Source of the DNA: Woeseiaceae bacterium
Lineage (GTDB): Bacteria; Pseudomonadota; Gammaproteobacteria; Steroidobacterales; Woeseiaceae
Reading direction: 5' to 3'
DNA: 18,187 nt
NCBI GenBank assembly: GCA_022866645.1
Contig: JALHUQ010000343.1
Span: forward strand, 1-18,187
Part shown: piece after piece, positions 7,702-15,822 of the stretch
How the letters are laid out: each line of letters opens with the position of its first letter
How positions within the stretch are numbered: the stretch's first letter is position 1
Position numbers and translations under genes: made by a program
The notes under the pieces: generated by a model
The model's database searches: none
What the model saw: only the letters and a program-made list of their open reading frames with translations
Told to the model about the DNA's origin: nothing

Positions 7702-9063
7702 CTAGCTGAATCCAGGTGGCATGCCTCCGCCCGACATTCCCCGGAGCATGTTCTTCATGCCGCCTTTCGACATTTTCCTCATCATCTTTTCCATCTGCAA
7801 ATGTTGCTTCAGCAGACGGTTCACGTCCTGAATATTTTGCCCTGCCCCGGAAGCAATCCGTTTCTTTCGAGATCCATTGATGATTTTCGGAAATCGACGC
7901 TCGCCAGGCGTCATTGAATTGATAATTGCGACCTGGCGGCGGATCATTTTGTCGCTACCTGTCTTCTGCAACGCAGCGGAGTTTACTTTGCCCGGCAGTG
8001 GCAATTTCTCGAGCATGGACGCCAGTCCGCCCATGTTCATCATCTGCTCGAGCTGGTCGCGAAGGTCCGAGAGGTCAAATCCCCTGCCCGTCTTAAGCTT
8101 CTTCGCCAGCTTTTCCGTCTTGTCCTTATTGACCTTTTGCTCGATCTCTTCGACGAGAGACAGCACGTCTCCCATACCGAGAATTCTCGATGCCATCCGG
8201 TCCGGGTGAAACGCCTCAAGCGCATCCATTTTCTCGCCGACGCCCATGAAACGAATGGGTTTGCCCGTTACCTCGCGAACGGACAAGGCGACACCGCCCT
8301 TGGCGTCACCATCCGTTTTGGTCAGCACGATACCGGTTAGAGGAAGCGCCTGGTCAAATGCGGTGGCCGCATTAACTGCATCCTGTCCCGCCATACTGTC
8401 AACGACGAATAAGGTCTCGTGCGGATTTGCCTTCTCGTGTACCGCCGCGATCTCGTGCATCATTTCCTGATCAATATGCAGGCGGCCCGCTGTATCCACA
8501 ATCAATACATCAACATGTGAACGCAGCGCCTCGTCCAGAGCTCGCTCGACGATACGGACCGGTTTCTCGCTCGCATCACTGTGGCAGTGCAGAGCGCCGA
8601 CCTCTCCTGCGAGAGTCTGCAGTTGCAGTATTGCCGCCGGACGGTGCACGTCGACGCTGACGAGCATGACCTTCTTCTTCTCAGTTACCTTAAGTCGTTT
8701 GGCAAGCTTTGCCGCGGTCGTCGTTTTGCCCGCACCTTGCAGGCCAGCGAGCAATATGACGATCGGCGGTTGTGCTCTGAAATTCAGCGGCGCCGATTCA
8801 CTGCCGAGTAAACGCACCAGTTCGGCGTGGATAACTTTGACGAGAGCCTGTCCAGGCGTAAGGCTTTTGCCTACCTCCTCGCCAACCGCACGCTCGCGAA
8901 TCCGTTCGACAAAGGACTTCACTACGGGTAGAGCAACATCGGCCTCAAGCAGAGCGAGTCGCACCTGGCGCAAAGTGTCCTTGATATTAGCGTCGGTCAG
9001 TCGGCCCTTGCCCGTCAAATTGCGGGCCGCGTCCGACAGACGCTCTGTCAGATTGTCAAACAT
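7702..9063 (-). CDS. ffh: Signal recognition particle protein Ffh
   Basis: GTPase subunit of SRP that binds signal sequences and 4.5S RNA and delivers ribosomes to FtsY at the inner membrane. The 453-residue product has the N domain (about 1-90), the G domain with GLQGAGKTT (107-115), DTAGR and TKTDGDAKGG, and the methionine-rich M domain with the SRP-RNA-binding helices, ending GGMPPGFS. All nucleotide-binding elements look intact. The ATG lies nine bases after the stop of the MBL hydrolase gene, suggesting one transcript. The 4.5S RNA gene is not in this window. Confidence 0.99.
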   Translation of the reverse strand: MFDNLTERLSDAARNLTGKGRLTDANIKDTLRQVRLALLEADVALPVVKSFVERIRERAVGEEVGKSLTPGQALVKVIHAELVRLLGSESAPLNFRAQPPIVILLAGLQGAGKTTTAAKLAKRLKVTEKKKVMLVSVDVHRPAAILQLQTLAGEVGALHCHSDASEKPVRIVERALDEALRSHVDVLIVDTAGRLHIDQEMMHEIAAVHEKANPHETLFVVDSMAGQDAVNAATAFDQALPLTGIVLTKTDGDAKGGVALSVREVTGKPIRFMGVGEKMDALEAFHPDRMASRILGMGDVLSLVEEIEQKVNKDKTEKLAKKLKTGRGFDLSDLRDQLEQMMNMGGLASMLEKLPLPGKVNSAALQKTGSDKMIRRQVAIINSMTPGERRFPKIINGSRKKRIASGAGQNIQDVNRLLKQHLQMEKMMRKMSKGGMKNMLRGMSGGGMPPGFS

Positions 9064-9072
9064 CGCTGGATT

Positions 9073-9840
9073 CTAAACCGTCAGAACCGTCCCTAGCGAG
9101 AGCATTTTGATGTTTTTGTCAGGTGCCGCTTTCATCACTTGCTCATAGATCCGTTTCTCTTCGCCGGGCTTCATGCCGGTTAACCAGATCTCCGGGCTAT
9201 GTCGCAAGCGTTTTAGATCGTCAGTCAATGTCTTTGGTGTGTAATGGCCTGCGACGTCTGCAAGCGAGCCCATTTCGTCAGGGAAGGATACTTCGATGAC
9301 AAGAACCTTCAGGTCGTTGCAGGCGTTCAGTACAGGCCACAGTGTTTCGTTCGTTCTGGTATCGCCGCTTACCGCAAAGACGCCGCCCGAGTTCTGCACC
9401 GTAAAGCCCAACGAGGGCACACTGTGCATCACATCTACCGCGTAAAAGTCGCGATGACCTATGGTGATCGTATCGCCCGGGCTGCAGACGCAATAACGCA
9501 TCATCGGTTTCGAGGGCGTCGGCAGTCTGGCAAAGTCCGGCCAGATAACACCGTTGAACAAATGGTCCTGTATCGCTCGCAAGGTCTCTTCTCGCGCGTA
9601 AACGGTGACGGGTCGCACATGATTCTCATCGAACAGGCGGTCAACCAGCATTGGCAATCCGGCGATATGATCCAAATGAGAGTGGGTCAGGAAGACATGG
9701 CGAATGTTGTCGATATCTGCAAGTTCGAGGTCACCAATGCCGGTACCGGCATCAATCAGCACGTCGTCGTCAACCAGCAGCGCGGAAGTCCGGGATCCTG
9801 CGCCGATTCCGCCGCTACAACCGAGTACACGAATTCTCAT
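9073..9840 (-). CDS. MBL-fold metallohydrolase resembling class II 3',5'-cyclic-nucleotide phosphodiesterase
   Basis: The 255-residue protein begins with the beta-lactamase-fold strand MRIRVLGCSGG. It carries the metal-binding signature HSHLDHIAGLP (His53, His55, Asp57, His58), His139 in VMHSVPSLGF and Asp160 in SGDT, all in the arrangement of class II cyclic-nucleotide phosphodiesterases. The closing motif of that family is usually '[IL]THxKPGE' with a metal-ligand His. Here it reads WLTGMKPGEE, so Gly222 replaces the His. The enzyme may bind one metal differently, use another ligand, or have lost the ancestral activity. No signal peptide is seen, so it is probably cytoplasmic. The ATG diverges from ypjD, and the stop is nine bases before ffh. 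The fold is firm; cAMP as substrate is a family-based guess. Confidence 0.8.
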   Translation of the reverse strand: MRIRVLGCSGGIGAGSRTSALLVDDDVLIDAGTGIGDLELADIDNIRHVFLTHSHLDHIAGLPMLVDRLFDENHVRPVTVYAREETLRAIQDHLFNGVIWPDFARLPTPSKPMMRYCVCSPGDTITIGHRDFYAVDVMHSVPSLGFTVQNSGGVFAVSGDTRTNETLWPVLNACNDLKVLVIEVSFPDEMGSLADVAGHYTPKTLTDDLKRLRHSPEIWLTGMKPGEEKRIYEQVMKAAPDKNIKMLSLGTVLTV

Positions 9841-9849
9841 AAGGAGGGT

Positions 9850-9884
9850 TCTCTTAAACTACGCCGTATGGGATGATTAAGAGA
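9850..9884. promoter_or_regulatory. 8-bp inverted repeat between the divergent MBL and ypjD genes
   Basis: TCTCTTAA (9850-9857) and TTAAGAGA (9877-9884) form a perfect inverted repeat with a 19-base spacer, inside the 77-base gap between two divergent start codons. The centre-to-centre distance of the arms (27 bases) could suit an operator, and the arms could also pair as a hairpin. No convincing -35/-10 pair was found in the gap. Confidence 0.4.
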
Positions 9885-9917
9885 CTCCAAACTTAGGTTA
9901 GAGCCTTTCGGGTTTCC

Positions 9918-10724
9918 GTGTCTGAACTCACAATTTTCCTGTTGTACTTGCTGGCCGCCGCCGCTTTCGCCTCATCACGCTTGCCGCGCTTTTCCGTTCA
10001 GGGACGCGCGTTGTTCCTGATGGCCTGCCTGCTCGTCGCCATCGGCATCTCGCTCCACAGCAATTATCTATACGGTTTGATATTGATCGCCGACGGATTC
10101 AATCTGTCCTTGGGCAACACGGTTTCGATGATTGGGCTCGAACTCGCGTTAATTGGTCTGATCGCAGCGATCGACCCGGCACTCCGCGGCATTAGCGCCG
10201 GCCTGTTATTGTTGGGTGCATTTGCTGCCGTGATGACCAGTTTCGAAATTTTGCCGGCGCCGACAATGGTGCTCGCCTGGCAGGTGCGAGCGCACATTTT
10301 GATATCCTTGATGTCCTATGGATTCCTGACCGTCGGTGCCATCGTCGCAGTTTTCGCCATGGTGCAGGAACGACGATTACAGGCCAGGAGAATTTCTGCA
10401 GCGAACAGTCTTTTCGCCCCGCTCGAGACCACCGAAAAATTGTTATTTGGCATTACTGCGGTGGGATTTGCGGGACTCGCGCTCGCGATCTCGTCGGGTA
10501 TGATGTTCGTCGATAATTTATTCGCTCAACACTTGGCCCACAAGGCAGTGTTTTCGCTGCTTGCACTGCTCGTGTTCGGGATTTTGCTCGCTGGCCGATT
10601 TTTTGCTGGCTGGCGCGGCACACGGGCCGTCAAACTATATCTGGCCGGATTTCTATTGCTTTTTCTTGCCTACTTTGGTGTCCGGCTGATACTGGAGCAA
10701 TTGCTGAACCGGAGTTGGAGTTGA
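9918..10724 (+). CDS. ypjD: CcsA-like inner membrane protein YpjD (cytochrome c assembly family)
   Basis: Multi-pass inner membrane protein of the cytochrome c assembly (CcsA/CcmC) superfamily, similar along its length to E. coli YpjD (263 residues; here 268). About eight hydrophobic segments are visible. Conserved family features are His126 in the RAHILISLMSYGFL segment, His208 in HLAHKAVFSLLA and the GWRGTRAVK loop (231-239) before the last helix LAYFGVRLI. A heme-type role is suggested by the superfamily, but the exact function of YpjD is not settled; a link to CorB-type Mg2+ transport has been suggested from co-occurrence. The start is a GTG, the first in-frame start before the first membrane helix. 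It is followed by corB, as in E. coli, and is divergent from the ffh operon. Confidence 0.88.
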   Translation: MSELTIFLLYLLAAAAFASSRLPRFSVQGRALFLMACLLVAIGISLHSNYLYGLILIADGFNLSLGNTVSMIGLELALIGLIAAIDPALRGISAGLLLLGAFAAVMTSFEILPAPTMVLAWQVRAHILISLMSYGFLTVGAIVAVFAMVQERRLQARRISAANSLFAPLETTEKLLFGITAVGFAGLALAISSGMMFVDNLFAQHLAHKAVFSLLALLVFGILLAGRFFAGWRGTRAVKLYLAGFLLLFLAYFGVRLILEQLLNRSWS

Positions 10725-10780
10725 CACTCTCGGTCATGACTCCTTTAGGACGGGCCGATGATTTCACAGTTTATGGTTTG

Positions 10781-10798
10781 AGCAGGAGGTGCCCTGCT
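10781..10798 (+). promoter_or_regulatory. Shine-Dalgarno of corB inside a small hairpin
   Basis: AGGAGGT (10784-10790) is a near-perfect Shine-Dalgarno nine bases before the TTG at 10800 and decides that start. AGCAGG (10781-10786) and CCTGCT (10793-10798) are perfect reverse complements, so a 6-bp stem with loop AGGTGC would hold the Shine-Dalgarno partly in the stem and partly in the loop, one base before the start codon. Confidence 0.6.
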
Positions 10799-10799
10799 T

Positions 10800-12077
10800 T
10801 TGGGCGATGACATTCCACTAGCAGGTCTGGTCAGTATTCTTGTTGTACTGTTGCTGCTTTCCGCGTTTTTCTCTGGTTCGGAAACGGCGCTGATGAGCCT
10901 CAACCGCTACCAGTTACGCCATAAAGTGCGCCAGGGTCACCGCGGCGCCAAGCTCGCCGAACGATTGCTGGCACGTCCGGACAGACTGATCGGCTTGATC
11001 CTTCTCGGCAACAATCTGGCCAATTTCTCGGCGGCTTCATTGGTCGCTGTTATCGCGTTCAAGATTGGCGGCCAACCGGCCGTCGCCCTCGGAACATTGA
11101 TTCTCACGCTTGCCGTACTCATATTTTCGGAAGCGGCACCGAAAACCTTGGCAGCGTTATATCCGGAGCGACTGGCATTTCCGGCCGCACTAATTTACTA
11201 CCCGCTGCTTAAGATTACGTACCCGATAGTATGGCTGATCAACGCCGCATCGAACGGCGTATTGTTTTTGTTTGGAGTTCGCAACAAGGGCAATGACCTC
11301 CACTCACTGACTCGCGAAGAACTGCGCACAGTGGTGCACGAGGCGGGCACGCGAATTTCGTCACGCTATCGTCAAATGCTGCTCAGCATTCTGGACCTCG
11401 AAAAGGTCACTGTTGATGACGTCATGGTGCCTCACAACGAAATCGTCGGTATCGATCTGGACAGTAGTGACGACGCGATCGAAATGACTATCGCCAAGAG
11501 TCAACACACACGCTTGCCAGTTTACCGCGACAATATTGACCAAATTATGGGCATATTGCATTTGCGGCACCTCGCGAATCTCGTGCCCACCGAATTTGAC
11601 CGCGAATCGTTGCTGAGTCTCTTGACCGAGCCCTACTTCGTTCCGGAAGGTACCCCTCTCAGTATTCAATTAGTGCAATTTCAACGCAGGCATCAGCGAA
11701 TTGCGATGGTGGTTGATGAATACGGCGACATCCAGGGCATCGTCACACTTGAAGATATCCTGGAAGAAATTGTCGGTGAATTCTCAACGGACCCGGCTGA
11801 TGGCGAGAACGACGTCGTAAAAGATATCGCGGGGACCTTTCTCGTCGACGCCGGCGCGAACATCCGGGATCTCAATCGCTCACAAGGCTGGGAACTCCCG
11901 ACAGATGGGCCGAAGACCTTGAACGGACTCATTGTCGAATTACTGGAAACGATTCCTCAACCCACCGAGTGCCTGAAAATCAACGGGTACCCGATAGAAA
12001 TCGTGGAGTCCGACGATAACCGAATCCGCTCGGTGCGAATCGGTCAACGCCTGCATTCAGAAACGAAAACGAACTAG
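10800..12077 (+). CDS. corB: CNNM/CorC-family transporter CorB (DUF21 plus CBS pair)
   Basis: Inner membrane protein of the CNNM/CorC family linked to Mg2+ (and Co2+) efflux or homeostasis; E. coli CorB (YfjD, 428 residues) is the closest match by layout. The N-terminal CNNM domain (about 1-165) holds membrane helices and the motif FFSGSETALMSLNRYQLRH, with ILLGNNLAN and FSEAAPKTLA further on. A CBS pair follows (about 205-330; DDVMVPHNEIV, then MVVDEYGDIQGIVTLEDILEEIVGE). The C-terminal CorC/HlyC domain spans about 340-420. All parts are present. The start is a TTG fixed by a strong Shine-Dalgarno; the upstream in-frame ATG meets a stop after two codons. The gene follows ypjD and converges on radA with five bases between stops. 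Confidence 0.94.
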   Translation: MGDDIPLAGLVSILVVLLLLSAFFSGSETALMSLNRYQLRHKVRQGHRGAKLAERLLARPDRLIGLILLGNNLANFSAASLVAVIAFKIGGQPAVALGTLILTLAVLIFSEAAPKTLAALYPERLAFPAALIYYPLLKITYPIVWLINAASNGVLFLFGVRNKGNDLHSLTREELRTVVHEAGTRISSRYRQMLLSILDLEKVTVDDVMVPHNEIVGIDLDSSDDAIEMTIAKSQHTRLPVYRDNIDQIMGILHLRHLANLVPTEFDRESLLSLLTEPYFVPEGTPLSIQLVQFQRRHQRIAMVVDEYGDIQGIVTLEDILEEIVGEFSTDPADGENDVVKDIAGTFLVDAGANIRDLNRSQGWELPTDGPKTLNGLIVELLETIPQPTECLKINGYPIEIVESDDNRIRSVRIGQRLHSETKTN

Positions 12078-12082
12078 TCTTC

Positions 12083-13417
12083 TCAAAACGCAGCGTCCAG
12101 CGCCTCACTGAGTCTGCGAACACCAATGACATCGATTCCTTTGGGAGATTGCTTCGGCATGTTGCCCTTGGGGACTATCGCGCGTGTGAAGCCCTGCTTT
12201 GCAGCGGCGGTGATTCTTTCGGTGCCAAATCGAACCGGTCGAATTTCTCCGGCCAGGCCGATCTCCCCAAAACAAACCATGCGTTCGGGCGCCGCCCTGT
12301 CGCGGAAACTGGAGACAATCGCGAGCAATATCGGTAAATCAACGGCTGTTTCGCTGATTCGCAGCCCGCCAACGACGTTGACGAATACATCCTCATCGGT
12401 AACCGACAGAGAACCATGGCGCTGCAAAACAGCGAGCAATAACGCGAGACGGTTCTGATCCACACCCTGCGCAAGTCTTTTCGCGTAGTTGCTGTTGCCG
12501 TCAGCGACCAGCGCCTGAATCTCCACCAGCAGCGGTCGGCTGCCCTCCCACGCGACAGAAACAACGCTGCCGGGCTCATCGACAGAGTCGCGCGACAGAA
12601 AAATGGCGGACGGGTTACTGACTTCGAGAAAGCCCGTTTCCGTCATGGCGAATACGCCCATTTCTCCGCTGGCGCCGAAACGATTCTTCACGGAACGAAT
12701 CATGGAGTAGCGACTCGCGGGATCACTCTCGAAATACAACACGGTATCGACCATGTGCTCGACCACACGTGGCCCCGCAATTGCGCCTTCTTTGGTCACA
12801 TGTCCGATGACAAAAACGGCGACATCGTTTTGTTTCGCAAATTGCACAATTTTTCCTACGCCGTCTCGCAGTTGAGCTACGGACCCCGGCGCAGACGGTA
12901 CATCGTCGCTGATCATCGTCTGCATCGAATCAATGACCAGAACCTGCGCCTTGCACCTGCGTGCCTCAGACAGGATATTTCCTATTGATGTATCGGCCAG
13001 CAGATTCATTGCCGACGCGTCCAGCCCGAGGCGCAAGGATCGCTGCCCGATTTGCCGCAGCGACTCCTCGCCGGTTGCGTAACAGACGGGTACGCTTTTC
13101 ATGAGGTTCGCGGACACTTGCTGCAACAAGGTCGACTTGCCTACCCCTGGATCACCGCCGAGCAGAACAACAGCTCCAGGGACGAGGCCGCCGCCCAATA
13201 CCCGGTCGAACTCGCCAAATCCGGTCACATGTCGATATTCGATGTCGTCCGGCAGTGCCTCAAGCGTCGTCGCGGAAGTACCGGCTACCGACCTTGGCGC
13301 AGAAAACGTCGTCTCTATCAGGGTATTCCAGACACCGCATTCCGCACACTGGCCTGCCCACTTGACGCTGTGAGCTCCACACTCGGAACAAAGATAGGCA
13401 ATTTTGGCCTTAGCCAC
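12083..13417 (-). CDS. radA: DNA repair protein RadA (branch migration ATPase)
   Basis: RecA-related DnaB-type motor that extends heteroduplex in recombination and repair. The 444-residue product shows the complete family plan. First is a C4 zinc finger (Cys10, Cys13, Cys24, Cys27), then the Walker A GDPGVGKS (88-95), Walker B VLVIDS (159-164) and the RadA-specific KNRFG motif (244-248). The C-terminal Lon-protease-like domain includes DVFVNVVGGLRI and CFGEIGLAGEIRPV. The start is a GTG immediately before AKAKIAYLCSECG, the normal RadA N-terminus, with GGAAG about 11 bases upstream. It is transcribed divergently from the kinase gene. Confidence 0.98.
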   Translation of the reverse strand: MAKAKIAYLCSECGAHSVKWAGQCAECGVWNTLIETTFSAPRSVAGTSATTLEALPDDIEYRHVTGFGEFDRVLGGGLVPGAVVLLGGDPGVGKSTLLQQVSANLMKSVPVCYATGEESLRQIGQRSLRLGLDASAMNLLADTSIGNILSEARRCKAQVLVIDSMQTMISDDVPSAPGSVAQLRDGVGKIVQFAKQNDVAVFVIGHVTKEGAIAGPRVVEHMVDTVLYFESDPASRYSMIRSVKNRFGASGEMGVFAMTETGFLEVSNPSAIFLSRDSVDEPGSVVSVAWEGSRPLLVEIQALVADGNSNYAKRLAQGVDQNRLALLLAVLQRHGSLSVTDEDVFVNVVGGLRISETAVDLPILLAIVSSFRDRAAPERMVCFGEIGLAGEIRPVRFGTERITAAAKQGFTRAIVPKGNMPKQSPKGIDVIGVRRLSEALDAAF

Positions 13418-13705
13418 GATTTTCGGTCTTCCAAAATGCTGTATCTGGGACGGTTAGCGCGCAGGACTGACAAACCAATACCAGCATACAACTTATATCC
13501 GATTGTTTTATATATGATTTATTCGGTGTTACTGGATAAACCGGCAAGTATCACTTCGATTATTGTTAAATTCCTGGAAACCTGCGAAAGTCAATGATAG
13601 CACCGCTTCCAGAGTCCGTATTACATAAAAAGTGCCAACCCTATCTCATTAAGAATGTTCGCAGTTACTTATAATTTTCCCCCTAAAACAGGGACCTGAC
13701 CGACT
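13418..13705. other. A+T-rich divergent intergenic region between radA and the kinase gene
   Basis: This 288-base stretch is clearly richer in A+T than its surroundings, especially 13495-13580. It must hold the promoters of radA (minus) and of the kinase cassette (plus). A TATAAT is seen near the kinase. For radA no convincing -35/-10 pair was found. A 27-codon plus-strand frame ending at 13597 has no ribosome-binding site and is not called. No RNA gene was recognised. Confidence 0.6.
13670..13675 (+). promoter_or_regulatory. Candidate -10 element for the kinase-phosphatase-FHA cassette
   Basis: A perfect TATAAT lies 30 bases before the TTG start of the kinase gene. Upstream TTAAGA (13649-13654) could act as a -35 but the spacer would be only 15 bases. 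AGGGAC (13689-13694) downstream may be the ribosome-binding site. Confidence 0.4.
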
Positions 13706-15793
13706 TTGGATAAAGAGAAGCAACAAAAACGCAACCGCGTCATTGCGCTCATTTTTGTGAGCGTGCTGCTGTTGGTGGTGTATGGACCGCTGGCACAATG
13801 GTTCGTTGCTGCCGATCGTGTCCTCTACGATCAACTTAGTGGTGGTATGCCGAACAAGTCGCTCGAGAACGCATATATCGCAAGCATAGAGACGAACCGA
13901 ACCAAGCCTGGAGAGGTCCTCGACAAGTACAGACAAGTGATTCAGGTTTTGCAGGATTCCGGGGTACGCCGAATCATCTTATCGAATCCACCCGAAATTC
14001 CGGCATCCGACGAGTTGCCAGCATGGGCGGCATCGCTCACCTCTCGAAGCCAGGTCTTTGTCCCAACCCAACATCGATTCGCCAACGTCGCAACCCGTAG
14101 CGGCTTCGTGACAATAAGATCGGATAATGACAACGTGCTACGACAATCAGCATTGTGGCAACTCGAGAGCGGCGTCATGTCTCCGTCCTTGCCGCTAGCC
14201 ATCGACTTCGCGTCGTCAGAACCCAACGCCGGCAGCCTGATCTCCGGAGCCGATGATGTAATTTTCTTTTCCAGCTACGTCGAACTGCCGCGAATTGATG
14301 TCGGCAGTCTATTAATGGCCGAAGCAACGGCGTCCCTCAAAGGCGCAACCGTCTTCGTAGACACGGATCAACCATTTGTTGACGCGGCAGCCATGTTGCC
14401 GTCGGGACAGTTGGTAACGGTATCCGAGATAACCGCATCATTGCTCGCCGATGTCGAGAACAATCGAACGATCAGTAGTCCTGCGACCATCAAGGCAATG
14501 GAATACCTGATTCCCGCGATGCTGGCCATAGTAGCTGTCTTGTTCTTGCCTGACAGAAACCGTCGAGATATTTCGGTGGTCACGATTACCGTTATCGCGA
14601 TACTCCTGCTGGTTGAGGCCGGATTGCTCTTCGGATTTCATCTCCGATTTGACCTGGGCCGACCTATTCTGATTTTCGTCGGCGTGGCTATACTCAGTGC
14701 TTGGCTAGTCGTCGATGTAAAAAAGGTATCCGGCGACGCCCTCAAGAAAGGCACGGACTTTCTGGCCGCCGGTCGACTCGAACCGGCGTTCGCTGAATTT
14801 CGTCGCTGCAACCCGTCCGAAACGGTCGCTGCATTCATGTACAAATTATCGCTGGCGTTTGAAGGTCAGGCCAAACCTGAGCGCGCCGAGGCAGTGCTGG
14901 AGTGGATGAAACGCACTCAAGGCATTCACGCCGCGAGCAGTCCTGACACAAAAAAGACCGGCGGCGCGCCAGAGCGCCTTGGACGCTACGTTATAGAACG
15001 CCGAATCGGACGTGGCGCAATGGGTTCTGTATATCTGGCGAGGGACCCAAGAATCAATCGCGCGGTCGCTGTAAAGGCCATTCCGATCGAAAAAGAGTTT
15101 GAGGACGAAGAGCTCAAAGAGGCGCGGCTCCGATTCTATCGCGAGGCAGAGTCTGCCGGTCGACTGGCGCATCCCAATATCGTTACCGTCTTCGATGCTG
15201 GCGAGGACAAGGGCCTTGCCTATATCGCGATGGAGTACGTACCGGGAATACCGCTGCGAAACTTCACTGACCCAAAGAAATTACTTGCACCCAGACGAGC
15301 GCTGGAGCTCGCCGCAGCCACAGCCGAGGGGCTGGACTACGCTCACAACCAGGGCGTTATCCACCGCGACATCAAGCCGGCGAACCTGCTTTACAACCCC
15401 AAAGACAGCACGGTCAAGATCAGTGACTTTGGTGTCGCCCGCATGACCGACAACAATAAGACCAAGACCGGGATCGTGCTGGGCACACCCATGTACATGT
15501 CGCCGGAGCAATTGGGCGCAGAGGACCTCACAGGGCTCTCGGACTTGTTTTCACTTGGTGTTACTCTGTATGAGCTCCTGGTGGGTGAGGTGCCTTTCAA
15601 AGCAACGAACATTGCGGTATTGATGACGAAAATAACGACCGAGAATCCAGCGCCGGTTTCCAGCCGTCGGGCGGGCATTGCTCCGAGCGTTGATGCAGTT
15701 CTTATGAAGGCGTTAGCCAAACGGCCACAAGACCGTTTTTCCTGCGGCGCAGAAATGGCTATTGCGCTGAGGAATTGCGCGCGAGTTACATGA
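13706..15793 (+). CDS. Membrane Ser/Thr protein kinase with CHASE2-like sensor domain
   Basis: A transmembrane Hanks-type kinase of 695 residues. A cytoplasmic start is followed by one helix (about 12-30), an extracytoplasmic region (about 31-265) starting with ADRVLYDQL and laid out like a divergent CHASE2 sensor, then three helices (about 267-282, 289-309, 319-336). Next come a TPR-like helical linker (about 345-405) and the kinase domain (427-690). Catalytic parts are intact: GRGAMG loop (435-440), Lys457, Glu480, HRDIKPAN (553-560), DFG (574-576), and an activation loop with Thr586/Thr588 before GTPMYMSPEQ. It should be an active kinase that signals envelope cues inward. The TTG start sits before a basic stretch and the first helix. 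PP2C and FHA genes follow on the same strand. The CHASE2 label is from topology and weak similarity; the ligand is unknown. Confidence 0.9.
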   Translation: MDKEKQQKRNRVIALIFVSVLLLVVYGPLAQWFVAADRVLYDQLSGGMPNKSLENAYIASIETNRTKPGEVLDKYRQVIQVLQDSGVRRIILSNPPEIPASDELPAWAASLTSRSQVFVPTQHRFANVATRSGFVTIRSDNDNVLRQSALWQLESGVMSPSLPLAIDFASSEPNAGSLISGADDVIFFSSYVELPRIDVGSLLMAEATASLKGATVFVDTDQPFVDAAAMLPSGQLVTVSEITASLLADVENNRTISSPATIKAMEYLIPAMLAIVAVLFLPDRNRRDISVVTITVIAILLLVEAGLLFGFHLRFDLGRPILIFVGVAILSAWLVVDVKKVSGDALKKGTDFLAAGRLEPAFAEFRRCNPSETVAAFMYKLSLAFEGQAKPERAEAVLEWMKRTQGIHAASSPDTKKTGGAPERLGRYVIERRIGRGAMGSVYLARDPRINRAVAVKAIPIEKEFEDEELKEARLRFYREAESAGRLAHPNIVTVFDAGEDKGLAYIAMEYVPGIPLRNFTDPKKLLAPRRALELAAATAEGLDYAHNQGVIHRDIKPANLLYNPKDSTVKISDFGVARMTDNNKTKTGIVLGTPMYMSPEQLGAEDLTGLSDLFSLGVTLYELLVGEVPFKATNIAVLMTKITTENPAPVSSRRAGIAPSVDAVLMKALAKRPQDRFSCGAEMAIALRNCARVT

Positions 15794-15822
15794 AGACTAC
15801 TTGAGCGAGAAAAACAGAAAAA

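Noticed and set aside
9244..9876. 210-residue plus-strand frame opposite the MBL hydrolase
   Set aside because: Antisense shadow of a gene with clear motifs; no recognisable domain and no promoter.
10736..10810. 24-residue frame (ATG at 10736) overlapping the corB start, like a leader peptide of a Mg2+ transporter
   Set aside because: No well-spaced ribosome-binding site (GGAG is more than 15 bases away), no proline or acidic run typical of such leaders, and nothing else supports translation.
13514..13597. Short plus-strand frame of 27 codons in the radA-kinase gap
   Set aside because: No Shine-Dalgarno, A+T-rich non-coding composition, and it is the tail of a longer frame that is a shadow of radA.
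13052..13597. 181-residue plus-strand frame across the radA 5' end
   Set aside because: Lies antisense to the conserved zinc-finger and Walker A part of radA; no family resemblance.
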